Counted from the stretch's first letter, positions 8,164 through 16,512 are shown. The stretch: DNA of 64,000 bases from Lachnospiraceae bacterium AC2028 (GCA_000702685.1 JNJD01000007.1:372001-436000), one strand, 5' to 3'. The notes: generated by a model from the letters alone, not told the origin. Made by a program: numbers and translations.

Positions 8164-9924
8164 TTATTCGACGTCCTGAAGTGCCGCGTAATCTTCTTCA
8201 CCGGTCCTGATCTTTACAACTCTGCTGACAGGATATACGAAGATCTTACCGTCACCGATCTTGCCGGTGTAAAGAGTCTTCTTGGCGGTTTCGATAACAG
8301 CATCAACAGGGATCTTGCTGACAACGACTTCCATCTTGATCTTGGGAAGAAGCGTCATATCCATCTCAACTCCTCTGTACATCTCGCCCGCACCCTTCTG
8401 GATACCGCATCCGGTAACCTGGGTAACGGTGATACCCGTAACACCGAGATCGTTGAGAGCTCTCTTCATTGCATCGTATCTGGAAAGCTTGGTGATAATG
8501 ACAACCTTATGCATTCCGGTATCTGCCACTACACCTGCAGCCTTCATTTCCTTCTCAGCGTCAACAACCTGTACGGATGCTTTCTTCTGAGCATCGCTTG
8601 CCTTATCATAATCAGCGGTTCCGAGACTGGTGTTCTCGTTCTCACTCATTACAGCGCCTGAAAGATCGACAATGCTGAATCCTGCATATGCGGATGCAAG
8701 ACCATGCTCTTTGATATCGAGACCTTCGATCTCCTCTTCTTCGGTAACGCGGAGTCCGAAGATTGCTTTGATTATTGAGAAAACTACTACCATTCCGATT
8801 ACGGTCCATGCTGCAACAGCTGCAAATCCGAGAAGCTGTTTTCCGAGAAGCTCAAATCCGCCGCCGTAGAAAAGACCTGTAAGTTCGCTGTCGGGAGCGT
8901 CAGGTGTTGCAAAGAGACCGACTGCGATGGTTCCCCAGATACCGTTCATCATATGTACGGCAACGGCACCGACGGGATCATCTACATGAAGCTTGTAATC
9001 AAGAAGCCATACGCCGAAGCAGACAAGAAGTCCTGCTACAGCACCGATAACGATCGCACCGAATGCATCGGTTACATCACAGGGAGCGGTGATCGCTACG
9101 AGACCTGCGAGTGAAGCGTTCATACACATTGAAACATCGGGCTTGCCATATTTGATCCAGGTAAAGATCATACATACTACTGTTGCGATCGAAGGAGCGA
9201 TCGTTGTTGTTACGAATACGGATGCGAGCTGATCGACCGAAGTACATGCAGCACCGTTGAATCCGTACCAGCCGAGCCAGAGAATGAATACACCGAGTGC
9301 ACCGATGGGAATGTTATGTCCGGGGAATGCGTTTACCTTGGTAACCTTACCCTTGGAATCCTTTTCAAATTTTCCGATACGGGGTCCGACCATGATAGCA
9401 CCGATAAGCGCTGAGATACCGCCGACCATGTGGATCGCACATGATCCTGCGAAATCATGGAAACCGAGCTGAGCGAGCCAGCCGCCGCCCCAGATCCAGT
9501 GTGCCTCAATGGGATAGATAAGTGCCGAGATAACTGCGGAGTATACACAGTAGCTCAGGAATCTGGTTCTTTCCGCCATAGCACCGGATACTATGGTTGC
9601 GGTTGTTGCACAGAACACAAGGTTGAATACGAAGTTTGACCAGTCGAAATTTCCGTAAGCGGTGAAGATGTCGAATCCGGGCTTTCCGATAAATCCGCAA
9701 AGATCCTCACCGAGCAGTAATCCGAAACCGATCAGGATAAACACGCAGCATCCAATGCAGAAATCCATCAGGTTCTTCATCAGGATATTACCGGCGTTCT
9801 TTGCCCTCGTAAATCCGGTCTCCACCATTGCAAATCCCGCCTGCATCCAGAATACAAGCGCGGCGCCGATCAGAAACCATACGCCAAACAGTTTTCCGTC
9901 GACAATACTCATAATTTCTTCCAT
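8164..9924 (-). CDS. Ammonium channel fused to a C-terminal PII signalling domain
   Basis: At 586 residues it is longer than ordinary Amt (about 400-430). Residues 1 to about 400 are an 11-helix Amt channel, with the twin pore histidines in SCAIHMVGG and VAVHMMNGIWG. After a linker of about 65 residues, the last 115 residues form a PII (GlnK/GlnB) domain: KVVIITKLSRYDAMKRAL opens it, the T-loop reads GCGIQKGAGEMYRGVEM, and TGKIGDGKIFVYPV is the nucleotide-binding part. The uridylylated Tyr51 of enteric PII is Met here, although Tyr46 is kept. A tethered PII would gate the pore according to ATP/ADP/2-oxoglutarate without a uridylyltransferase. The ATG at 9924 has GAGGAGG upstream. It is the single gene of its transcript, behind a double attenuator. 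Confidence 0.93.
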   Translation of the reverse strand: MEEIMSIVDGKLFGVWFLIGAALVFWMQAGFAMVETGFTRAKNAGNILMKNLMDFCIGCCVFILIGFGLLLGEDLCGFIGKPGFDIFTAYGNFDWSNFVFNLVFCATTATIVSGAMAERTRFLSYCVYSAVISALIYPIEAHWIWGGGWLAQLGFHDFAGSCAIHMVGGISALIGAIMVGPRIGKFEKDSKGKVTKVNAFPGHNIPIGALGVFILWLGWYGFNGAACTSVDQLASVFVTTTIAPSIATVVCMIFTWIKYGKPDVSMCMNASLAGLVAITAPCDVTDAFGAIVIGAVAGLLVCFGVWLLDYKLHVDDPVGAVAVHMMNGIWGTIAVGLFATPDAPDSELTGLFYGGGFELLGKQLLGFAAVAAWTVIGMVVVFSIIKAIFGLRVTEEEEIEGLDIKEHGLASAYAGFSIVDLSGAVMSENENTSLGTADYDKASDAQKKASVQVVDAEKEMKAAGVVADTGMHKVVIITKLSRYDAMKRALNDLGVTGITVTQVTGCGIQKGAGEMYRGVEMDMTLLPKIKMEVVVSKIPVDAVIETAKKTLYTGKIGDGKIFVYPVSRVVKIRTGEEDYAALQDVE

Positions 9925-9958
9925 AATGTTTTCCTCCTCTTGGATTTTTGGAGCGCTT

Positions 9959-10017
9959 TGAAAAAATAAAAGGCGCTTCTAACTTCCGGTAAAGTTAAAA
10001 GCGCCTTTGCTTTAAAC
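9959..10017 (-). promoter_or_regulatory. amt leader attenuator 2 (gene-proximal)
   Basis: On the minus strand an imperfect hairpin (10017-9994) carries hexaloop AAAGGC (A1, G4) with one T-T mismatch in the stem. It overlaps a 15-bp terminator stem: AGGCGCTTTTAACTT (10006-9992) with AAGTTAGAAGCGCCT (9985-9971), then TTTATTTTTT. This is the second of two units in the same leader. Confidence 0.75.
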
Positions 10018-10024
10018 AAGATAT

Positions 10025-10071
10025 AAAAAATGGAGTCCCGGAAAAGTTAATCCGGAACTCCATTGCTCCAA
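10025..10071 (-). promoter_or_regulatory. amt leader attenuator 1 (promoter-proximal)
   Basis: TTGGAGC-AATGGA-GTTCCGG (10071-10052) forms a 7-bp stem with G-T pairs and hexaloop AATGGA (A1, G4). It competes with a terminator of TGGAGTTCCGG (10062-10052) against CCGGGACTCCA (10041-10031), followed by TTTTTT. Confidence 0.75.
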
Positions 10072-10082
10072 TTCATGCTCGA

Positions 10083-10111
10083 ATAATACTCTTAAAAAAA
10101 ATTTTTGTCAA
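10083..10111 (-). promoter_or_regulatory. amt promoter
   Basis: Minus-strand TTGACA (10111-10106), 17-bp spacer, TATTAT (10088-10083). The +1 would fall about 5 nt before the first ANTAR hairpin. Confidence 0.75.
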
Positions 10112-10145
10112 CACATTTTTAAAAAATATTTTTATGACACAGATG

Positions 10146-10760
10146 TCATGATTGTAACCATCCTTTTTCGATCCCTCTTTCGATGTTCTTATCGACCCAT
10201 TCATATACCGCAGGCATGAATTCTTTTATTATCTTCATTCTCTTTTCAACCTGCTCCCTGCATGTGTGGCCCTCCCTCCATGTATGGCCCTCGGTAAGCG
10301 TATTGTGAAGAAAAGGCTGAAGCCTGTCAAGACAAGCGGCATACTTTGCATCCGTTGTCCGGGCAGCATCGAATTCTTCCCAGAGACTTCTTATCTCCGC
10401 ACCCTGCTCGGGAGGTATCTGTGAAAAGAGTTTATCCGCCGCGGCTTTTTCTCTTTCTTCCTTGCTTGCATTTCCTTTATCATCATATGCGAATGTATCT
10501 CCCGCATATATTTCCACGAGATCATGAACCACAAGCATCCTGATCGCATGCTCTACATTGGGATCTTCAATGCAATACTCTTTGAAGAGCAGTGCCATCA
10601 CCGCAATATGCCATGAATGCTCGGCATCGTTTTCCCTTCTCGATCCGTCGATCAGAAGTGTTCTGCGGTATACAGATGTCATCTTATCGATCTCGGCGGT
10701 GAACTTAAGCTGCATATCAAGTCTTTCATTGCCGGATGCGAGGAATTCTTCAAGGCCCAT
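10146..10760 (-). CDS. HD-domain phosphohydrolase (YfbR-like)
   Basis: About 204 residues, cytosolic. The metal-binding HD signature is visible: a His in ENDAEHSWH (about residue 45), HD in VVHDLVEIYAGD (about residue 80), and further acidic residues. Such proteins are usually nucleotide or 5'-nucleotide phosphohydrolases; the substrate here is unknown. The start at 10760 has AAGGAG upstream; the longer frame from 10793 runs through a hairpin and is rejected. It lies 54 bp behind trpG, separated by that weak hairpin, so it may share the transcript. Confidence 0.8.
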   Translation of the reverse strand: MGLEEFLASGNERLDMQLKFTAEIDKMTSVYRRTLLIDGSRRENDAEHSWHIAVMALLFKEYCIEDPNVEHAIRMLVVHDLVEIYAGDTFAYDDKGNASKEEREKAAADKLFSQIPPEQGAEIRSLWEEFDAARTTDAKYAACLDRLQPFLHNTLTEGHTWREGHTCREQVEKRMKIIKEFMPAVYEWVDKNIERGIEKGWLQS

Positions 10761-10777
10761 ATTTTTCTCCTTTTCAA

Positions 10778-10804
10778 AATGGGAACGATGCAATCGTTCC
10801 CATT
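10778..10804 (-). terminator. Hairpin between trpG and the HD hydrolase gene
   Basis: AATGGGAACGAT-TGC-ATCGTTCCCATT is a perfect 12-bp stem followed only by TTG, so it is a weak terminator or a processing site. It overlaps the region before the Shine-Dalgarno sequence of the next gene. Confidence 0.5.
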
Positions 10805-10814
10805 AGTGTTCGGT

Positions 10815-11387
10815 CTATTTATCAAGGAAATTCCGGAGCATCTTCCTTCCGTCAGGTGTAAGGATCGACTCGGGATGGAACTGAAGTCCGTAAACCGCAT
10901 ATTCCCTGTGTTCGACAGCCATGACTTCACCGTCGTCGGTACGCGCCGTAACCTTCAGCACATCAGGTATCGTTGCTTCATCCGCGGCAAGTGAATGGTA
11001 TCTTGCAACTTCGGTTTTCTCACCGAAGCCTTTAAAGATCTTCGATGTGTTATCAAGAGTGACTATCGAACTCTTTCCGTGCATCAGATGCTTTGCGTAT
11101 GTTACCGTAGCGCCGAACGCCGCGCAGATGGACTGATGTCCGAGGCATACACCGAGTATGGGGATCTCACCGGATAATTCCTTTACGACATCAATGCAAA
11201 TGCCCGCATCCTCGGGTCTTCCGGGGCCGGGGCTTAAGATGATATGTGAAGGTTTAAGCTTTCTTATATCGTCGATTGTGAGTGCATCGTTTCTTACGAC
11301 ACTGATGTCAGGATCTATCTCTCCGATAAGCTGGTAGAGGTTATATGAGAAGCTGTCGTAATTATCTATAAGCAGTATCATCTTCAC
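10815..11387 (-). CDS. trpG: Anthranilate synthase component II (glutamine amidotransferase)
   Basis: 190 residues, a complete class I amidotransferase that supplies ammonia from glutamine to TrpE. The oxyanion motif GPGRPEDAG, nucleophile Cys in GVCLGHQSI (about residue 80) and catalytic His in LQFHPES (about residue 169) are present. Its ATG overlaps the end of trpE by 4 bp, indicating translational coupling. PabA is the alternative assignment, since the two families are alike; the partner enzyme looks like TrpE. Confidence 0.88.
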   Translation of the reverse strand: MKMILLIDNYDSFSYNLYQLIGEIDPDISVVRNDALTIDDIRKLKPSHIILSPGPGRPEDAGICIDVVKELSGEIPILGVCLGHQSICAAFGATVTYAKHLMHGKSSIVTLDNTSKIFKGFGEKTEVARYHSLAADEATIPDVLKVTARTDDGEVMAVEHREYAVYGLQFHPESILTPDGRKMLRNFLDK

Positions 11388-12832
11388 ACCTCCCCGGATT
11401 CTTTGATTGCTTTAACAACCGCAGAGGCTTTGTTGATGCATTCGGTAAATTCCGACTCAGGCACGGAATCGGCAACTATTCCCGCGCCGCTCCTTACGAA
11501 TACTTTGCCCTTTTTCTTGTAAGCAAGCCTTATGGAAATGCATGTATCGAGATTTCCGGTAAAGTCGATATATCCTATCGCTCCGCCGTATATTCCTCTC
11601 TTATTTCCTTCAAGCTCATCGATGAGTTCACATGCCCTGATCTTCGGTGCACCCGAAAGTGTTCCCGCGGGAAGCACCGCTCCTATCGCGGACAGCGCAT
11701 CCTCGTCATCCCTGATCTCACCTCTTACTGTGGATCCTATATGCATTACATGTGAAAAGAACAGAACCTCTCTGAGTTTTTCGGGTCTTACGGTTCCGAA
11801 CTTCGATATTCTTCCGAGATCATTTCTTCCGAGATCCACGAGCATGTTATGCTCGGCAAGCTCCTTGGGATCTGCGAGCAGTTCTTCCACAAGCGCTCTG
11901 TCCTCGGCTTCGTCTTTTCCACGTTTTCTGGTTCCCGCAAGAGGAAAAGTATGAAGAACCCCGTCCTGAAGCTTTACGAGAGTTTCGGGCGAAGCACCCG
12001 CAAGTTCAAGATCGTTGGAACTGAAATAGAACATATAAGGTGAAGGATTGATCGTACGGAGCATCCTGTACGTATTAAGAAGAGATCCTTCGAAAGGTGC
12101 GCTCATCTTGTTGGAAAGGACTATCTGGAAGATATCCCCTTCAACTATGTGATGCTTGGCTTTTTCTACCATCGCACAGAATTCTTCTTTTTCAAATACG
12201 GGCTTGAATTCCTCGGTCGCATGTCCCGAGATTTCACTGCACATCTCACCGTTTTCGATAAGATCCTTAAGACCGTCAAGGTCCTTCTGTGCTCTTTCGT
12301 ATTCTTTTTCGAGATCGTCAAGATGAATATTAACGATAAGAACTATCTTCTGTTTTAGATGATCGAATGCGATGACCTTGTCGAAGAGCATAAGATCAAT
12401 GTCATTGAATTGCTCCTCATCTTCTTCGGTCAGGTGAAGACTCTTTTCGGCATACTTGATGTAATCATATGCAAAATATCCGACGAGCCCTCCGGTAAAA
12501 GGAGGAAGCGAAGAAATCCTGGGGCTTCTGTAATTCGACAGGACTTTTCTTATCTCATCTTCGGGCTTATCCGTTTCGATCGATTCATCACCGATCTTCA
12601 TCTTTCCGTTGAGACAGGTGATCTCAAGCTTCGGATCAAATCCGAGGAAAGTATATCTTCCGAAATTGTCGTTCTCCTTGGCGGATTCAAGAAGATAGCA
12701 GTGCTCCGATACGTTCTTGAGGATCCTGAGTACCTGTATGGGAGTCCTCATATCGGAAAGGATCTCAAGGCTTACGGGAGCGATATCGTACTTACCCTCG
12801 GCCTTAAGCTTTTTCAATTCATCAATAGTCAT
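11384..12832 (-). CDS. trpE: Anthranilate synthase component I
   Basis: 482 residues, the usual length. It converts chorismate and ammonia to anthranilate. The tryptophan feedback motif LLES lies at about residue 47 (HCYLLESAKEND). The chorismate-binding core shows AGASPETLVKL, FPLAGTRKRGKDEAED, DLGRNDLGRIS, GTLSGAPKIRA and VRSGAGIVADSVPE. The LLES motif favours TrpE over PabB. It begins 23 bp behind the GH5 gene and overlaps trpG. No trpDCFBA follows, so the remaining pathway genes must be elsewhere. Confidence 0.88.
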   Translation of the reverse strand: MTIDELKKLKAEGKYDIAPVSLEILSDMRTPIQVLRILKNVSEHCYLLESAKENDNFGRYTFLGFDPKLEITCLNGKMKIGDESIETDKPEDEIRKVLSNYRSPRISSLPPFTGGLVGYFAYDYIKYAEKSLHLTEEDEEQFNDIDLMLFDKVIAFDHLKQKIVLIVNIHLDDLEKEYERAQKDLDGLKDLIENGEMCSEISGHATEEFKPVFEKEEFCAMVEKAKHHIVEGDIFQIVLSNKMSAPFEGSLLNTYRMLRTINPSPYMFYFSSNDLELAGASPETLVKLQDGVLHTFPLAGTRKRGKDEAEDRALVEELLADPKELAEHNMLVDLGRNDLGRISKFGTVRPEKLREVLFFSHVMHIGSTVRGEIRDDEDALSAIGAVLPAGTLSGAPKIRACELIDELEGNKRGIYGGAIGYIDFTGNLDTCISIRLAYKKKGKVFVRSGAGIVADSVPESEFTECINKASAVVKAIKESGEV

Positions 12833-12855
12833 AGATACCTCTGGTGCCGCCTAGA

Positions 12856-13884
12856 TCACAGCAGTTTTATAAGTTTGTCCCTTACCTCGGACAATCTGTC
12901 ATCGGAAAGACCGAAGTTCATGGATCTGTAGCTCCATGCCGCTCTTCCGATATTGAACTTGTTGAAGGATGCGCTTATCATCTCATACCATTTCACGGTA
13001 TCTTCGGGAGTTGCGTTCTCGATCACGCCGTACTCTCCGCAATAAAGAGGCACATTTCTCTCCTCGGCAATGGATACGGCTTCCGCAAAGCACTTATCGA
13101 AATATGCGCTGCTGAGCTTCTCCCCGTCTTCTCCGGTGCTCACATCCGGGCCTGCGCCTCCGAACATCTTTCTTGCCGCTTCGCCCATCTCGCCGAATGT
13201 GGCATCAATGGGAAGCCTGAAGTTTACATCCATGCCGTTGACCCAGCCCGCACCCTGATGCGTGAAGATAAGCGGATCATAGCAATGGAAATTATAGACG
13301 ACATGATCGTCAACAGGCATTGCAAGATCCTTAAGAGCAACGATGCTGTTGTTGTAATATCCTCCGAGAAGAATATAAACATTCGGAGCGATCGCACGGA
13401 TCCTCTTGATGCATTCGGTGGAGATCCTGTTCCAGGAATCGCTGTATTCCTTGCTGGTGACCTCATTCAGAAGCTCGAAAGCAATTGCATCACCGTATCC
13501 CGAAAACTCCTTAGCCAGCTTTTCCCAGAGCTTATAAAATCTCTCCTGATAGTCTTCGTTATCGAAAAATCCGCTCTCGCCGTATTCCTGTGCAAAAGAA
13601 TACCCGTATGTCTTGTGAAGATCGAGAACAACGTTGAGTTTATTCTTTATCGCGGTATCAAGGGCGAATCTGATGCGGTCAAATCCCTCGTCCTTATAAT
13701 TTCCCTCATCATCCTCGACAAGCTCGTAATCGATGGGAAGTCTTACATGATCAAGTCCCCAACCGGCTAATACGGCAAAATCTTCTTCCTTAATAAAGTT
13801 ATCGTAACGCTCCTTGGTGTGATTGCACTGTGAATACCATCCCCCGAGATCCACACCATGTGAAAAGCCCTTAAATTCTCTCAT
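12856..13884 (-). CDS. Glycoside hydrolase family 5, cytoplasmic
   Basis: About 342 residues with a TIM-barrel GH5 pattern: GVDLGGWYSQCN near the N-terminus, HVRLPIDYELV, an acid/base Glu in FELLNEVTS (around residue 147), HCYDPLIFTHQG, and a nucleophile Glu in LYCGEYGVIE (around residue 275). There is no signal peptide, so it likely acts on imported oligosaccharides (beta-glucoside or mannoside type). The start at 13884 follows GGAGG; the longer frame to 13908 lacks a ribosome site. It is first in an operon with trpE and trpG, an odd partnership with no evident metabolic link. Confidence 0.85.
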   Translation of the reverse strand: MREFKGFSHGVDLGGWYSQCNHTKERYDNFIKEEDFAVLAGWGLDHVRLPIDYELVEDDEGNYKDEGFDRIRFALDTAIKNKLNVVLDLHKTYGYSFAQEYGESGFFDNEDYQERFYKLWEKLAKEFSGYGDAIAFELLNEVTSKEYSDSWNRISTECIKRIRAIAPNVYILLGGYYNNSIVALKDLAMPVDDHVVYNFHCYDPLIFTHQGAGWVNGMDVNFRLPIDATFGEMGEAARKMFGGAGPDVSTGEDGEKLSSAYFDKCFAEAVSIAEERNVPLYCGEYGVIENATPEDTVKWYEMISASFNKFNIGRAAWSYRSMNFGLSDDRLSEVRDKLIKLL

Positions 13885-13922
13885 ATTTGTACCTCCGGCC
13901 CAAAACAAATGCTACTTTCTAA

Positions 13923-13951
13923 AGTATATTTGCTGAAAGGAACGAATGCAA
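13923..13951 (-). promoter_or_regulatory. Promoter of GH5-trpEG operon
   Basis: Minus-strand TTGCAT (13951-13946), 17-bp spacer, TATACT (13928-13923), 39 bp before the GH5 start. No trp leader peptide or T-box is visible between it and the gene. Confidence 0.65.
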
Positions 13952-13955
13952 GAAT

Positions 13956-13987
13956 AAAAAGGTTTATCCGGCACTTTCGTGCCGGAT
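13956..13987 (-). terminator. Terminator of lanC-like/cysK2 operon
   Basis: ATCCGGCAC-GAAA-GTGCCGGAT stem with a GNRA-type loop, followed on the minus strand by AAACCTTTTTATT. It lies 31 bp behind the stop at 14019. Confidence 0.8.
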
Positions 13988-14018
13988 AATTGCCCGATTT
14001 TTGTCATATATGAGTTTA

Positions 14019-14999
14019 TTATTTATACATATTGGTGGACAGGTACTTGAATGCGTTATCTGCGAGAATGACAACGATATTCTTGCCCTTGGCTTCGGGT
14101 CTCTTGGCAATCTGTGTAGCGGTCCAGATGGCTGCACCTGCGGACTGTCCGAGGAAGAATCCTTCGGTAGCGACTACCTTCTTTCCTGCTTCGTATGCAT
14201 CCTCGGCAATGACATCAAGGCACTCGTCATAATGAGCATCAAACTGTGCAAAAAGCGTGGGAACCTTATCACTGGGAACACCGTTGAACTGAAGAACTCC
14301 GTCGAGGGTGTTGCGCTCGGGGAATTCGGGGTTCTTAAGGGACTTGTTGTGAGGCTGTGCTCCTATGATCTTGACATTAGGGTTCTTCTGTCTGAAATAT
14401 GCCGAAAGACCTGCCAGCGTTCCGCCTGTTCCTACGAGCTGTACGATATAATCAACCTTTCCGTCGGTATCTTCCCAGATCTCCGGGCCGGTAGCCTGGA
14501 TATGTGCCCTTGCGTTAGCGGGATTCGAGCACTGGTCGAGATAATACCATCCCTTTGATTCCGCGAAATCATGCATGATCTTATATAAGCCTTCAAGAGA
14601 AAGACCGGTCTTGAGCATCTCTACGAATCCGGGTACATCGGAAACCTGGAGAAGCTCGGCTCCGAGAGCCTTAAGGATCTGTGAACGCTCTATTGAAACT
14701 CCGGGCTGGATGACCGCAACAAACTTATACCCCTTGGCATTCGCATATGTAGCTTCGCCGATTCCTGTATTTCCGCTTGTGAAATCGATGAGTGTCATTC
14801 CGGGCTTGATCTTGCCCTCATATTCAGCCTGCTCGATGATATTCAGTGCAGCTCTGTCCTTAACACTTCCCGAAGGGTTGAAGTATTCGAACTTACCGAT
14901 GATGTTTGCCTCAAGTCCTTCGCTCTCCTCATAGCGGTGAAGTCTCACCAGGGGAGTGTGTCCTACAAGTTCCGTTATTGAATCATAAATCTTAGCCAT
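14019..14999 (-). CDS. Divergent cysteine synthase-family PLP enzyme
   Basis: 326 residues, fold-type II PLP enzyme of the O-acetylserine sulfhydrylase/cystathionine beta-synthase family. The PLP Lys is in NPSGSVKDRAA (about residue 43), the substrate loop is TSGNTG, and the phosphate-binding loop is GTGGTLAG. It departs from true CysK: the KIQGIGAGF segment is replaced by NTLDGVLQFNG, SSGAA becomes QSAGAA, and the TMS-ERR region reads VSIERSQIL. Substrate or acceptor may therefore differ (sulfide, another thiol or an amine). It is co-transcribed 18 bp behind the LanC-like gene under the shared sulfur box. Confidence 0.8.
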   Translation of the reverse strand: MAKIYDSITELVGHTPLVRLHRYEESEGLEANIIGKFEYFNPSGSVKDRAALNIIEQAEYEGKIKPGMTLIDFTSGNTGIGEATYANAKGYKFVAVIQPGVSIERSQILKALGAELLQVSDVPGFVEMLKTGLSLEGLYKIMHDFAESKGWYYLDQCSNPANARAHIQATGPEIWEDTDGKVDYIVQLVGTGGTLAGLSAYFRQKNPNVKIIGAQPHNKSLKNPEFPERNTLDGVLQFNGVPSDKVPTLFAQFDAHYDECLDVIAEDAYEAGKKVVATEGFFLGQSAGAAIWTATQIAKRPEAKGKNIVVILADNAFKYLSTNMYK

Positions 15000-15017
15000 A
15001 TTCTTATCCTTCTTTCC

Positions 15018-16439
15018 TTAATAATTATATTCAACTACTTCTATGAGTTTCTCGTTCTTAAGTACTGCTGCCAGTGACAGAAGGCTCCAAGCATTTCCTG
15101 CGGTTCCTATATACAGTCCCGAATATGTATGGACATCCGTCGGTATCGTCCTCCACCAGTTTCCGACCCATCTGACCTTGGTCTGGAGCTTGTAGATGTC
15201 CGTGGGGCTGTCATCGATCTGTGCTTCTCCTATCACCGTTCTGGCCGTGCGGATCGCATATTGTAAAAACTCGTCCTCTCCGGTCAGTCTGTAAACGGAA
15301 ATGAAATGTTCCAGCAATCCGGGCGTTCCGCAGCACAGTGCCTGACTCTTCCAGTATCCTCTGGAATAATGTTCCGGGGCTCCGGCCTTTATTATTCCTC
15401 TCGATAATCTCTTTACCTGATCGAGATATCCCTTATCATTCGTTATCTCGTACAGCTTTTCGAAAAGGAGTGCGGTTCCCGCGGGTCCGTGACATGTGCT
15501 CAGATAGTAGAACTCTGTTGAAGGGCCTCTCTCAAGACTGTCGAGGTATGGAACCAGTGCTGCATCTTCATCTCCGACCGCGATCCCCTTAATGTAATCC
15601 GCGGCATCCTTAGCGCCCTGAAGGAATCTGTCTTCACCGGTCAGCTTATAAAGAATCGTGAAGATCCAGCCGACTCCCGAAGTTCCGTGTGCAAGTCCTA
15701 CCCAGAAAACATCTGCGGGAAAATCTATTATCGTAAGATCGACTACGTTCCAGTACTTTCCGCCGTTCGGCGCAGGCTTTCCTTTCTTCAGGACATAATC
15801 ACCGATATCCGCAGCCGCTTTCTTATATCTTTCATCCTTCGTAGCTTCATATACGGATGTAAGGTATGTTACGAATCCGGCATCTCCGCACAGATCGTTC
15901 TGCTCACTGAAGTGAAGTCCGTCTGCATCCTCTGTGCCCGCGCTCAGCAGATCGTCAGCAACCTTTCTTGCGTAATCAAGGTATATGTCCTCTTTGGTCA
16001 GTTCATACAGCTTGAGGATCAGATAAGCGCTTCCCGTAGGTCCGTTATAGTATCCTGCGATCCATCCGGGCATGTTCTTGACATGCACTCTCTTATCGTC
16101 ATTTCCCTTGGCATTATATGCTTTATCGTAAAACTCCTTACCCTCATCGGTTGCTATGATGTCTGCCGCAGCCGCCTTTGCTTCGTCGAGGTATTCGCTC
16201 TTTTTCGTCACCTGGTATAATCTCAGGTAAAAGAGTCCGATACCTGCCGATCCGCCGTATAATGCCTTTTCCGTAAGCATTGGATAATCGGAGAAGTCCT
16301 CTGTTGAATCGGGACTCTGGATCCATCTTTTGCCGTACTCGGTCTTTCTTTCGGTTGTCTTTATCCAGTCGGCGGTTCTTTCGGCTATGTCTATATAATC
16401 ATCCGCCTCATACTGTTTGAATAATATATTCCTTGCCAT
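15018..16439 (-). CDS. LanC-like protein (lanthionine cyclase fold)
   Basis: 473 residues built of seven alpha/alpha repeats, each with a G-x-x-G turn: LYGGSAGIG, YNGPTGSA, LCGDAGF, AHGTSGVG, CHGPAGTA, CCGTPGLLEH, YIGTAGNA. This is the LanC toroid. LanC enzymes bind Zn with Cys, Cys and His and add thiols to dehydroamino acids. Here the corresponding residues appear to be C316, C369 and C370, with Cys where the family has His; H251 matches the conserved active-site His. No precursor peptide, dehydratase or exporter is nearby. Its partner is the divergent cysteine synthase, and the promoter carries the sulfur box, so a role in small-molecule thiol chemistry is more likely than lantibiotic synthesis. 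The fold is confident; the function is unknown. Confidence 0.8.
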   Translation of the reverse strand: MARNILFKQYEADDYIDIAERTADWIKTTERKTEYGKRWIQSPDSTEDFSDYPMLTEKALYGGSAGIGLFYLRLYQVTKKSEYLDEAKAAAADIIATDEGKEFYDKAYNAKGNDDKRVHVKNMPGWIAGYYNGPTGSAYLILKLYELTKEDIYLDYARKVADDLLSAGTEDADGLHFSEQNDLCGDAGFVTYLTSVYEATKDERYKKAAADIGDYVLKKGKPAPNGGKYWNVVDLTIIDFPADVFWVGLAHGTSGVGWIFTILYKLTGEDRFLQGAKDAADYIKGIAVGDEDAALVPYLDSLERGPSTEFYYLSTCHGPAGTALLFEKLYEITNDKGYLDQVKRLSRGIIKAGAPEHYSRGYWKSQALCCGTPGLLEHFISVYRLTGEDEFLQYAIRTARTVIGEAQIDDSPTDIYKLQTKVRWVGNWWRTIPTDVHTYSGLYIGTAGNAWSLLSLAAVLKNEKLIEVVEYNY

Positions 16440-16512
16440 CTGTCCTCCTTCTTCATTCCCGGGAAGAATTCGTTCTTATTTATGAGATTATTATATTTCG
16501 CGTTTTTCATTC

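Noticed and set aside
10815-12832. PabAB instead of TrpGE
   Set aside because: The LLES tryptophan-binding motif and separate adjacent subunits favour anthranilate synthase; no pabC or folate gene is close.
15018-16439. Lantibiotic biosynthesis cluster
   Set aside because: No LanB/LanM dehydratase, precursor peptide, protease or exporter is adjacent.
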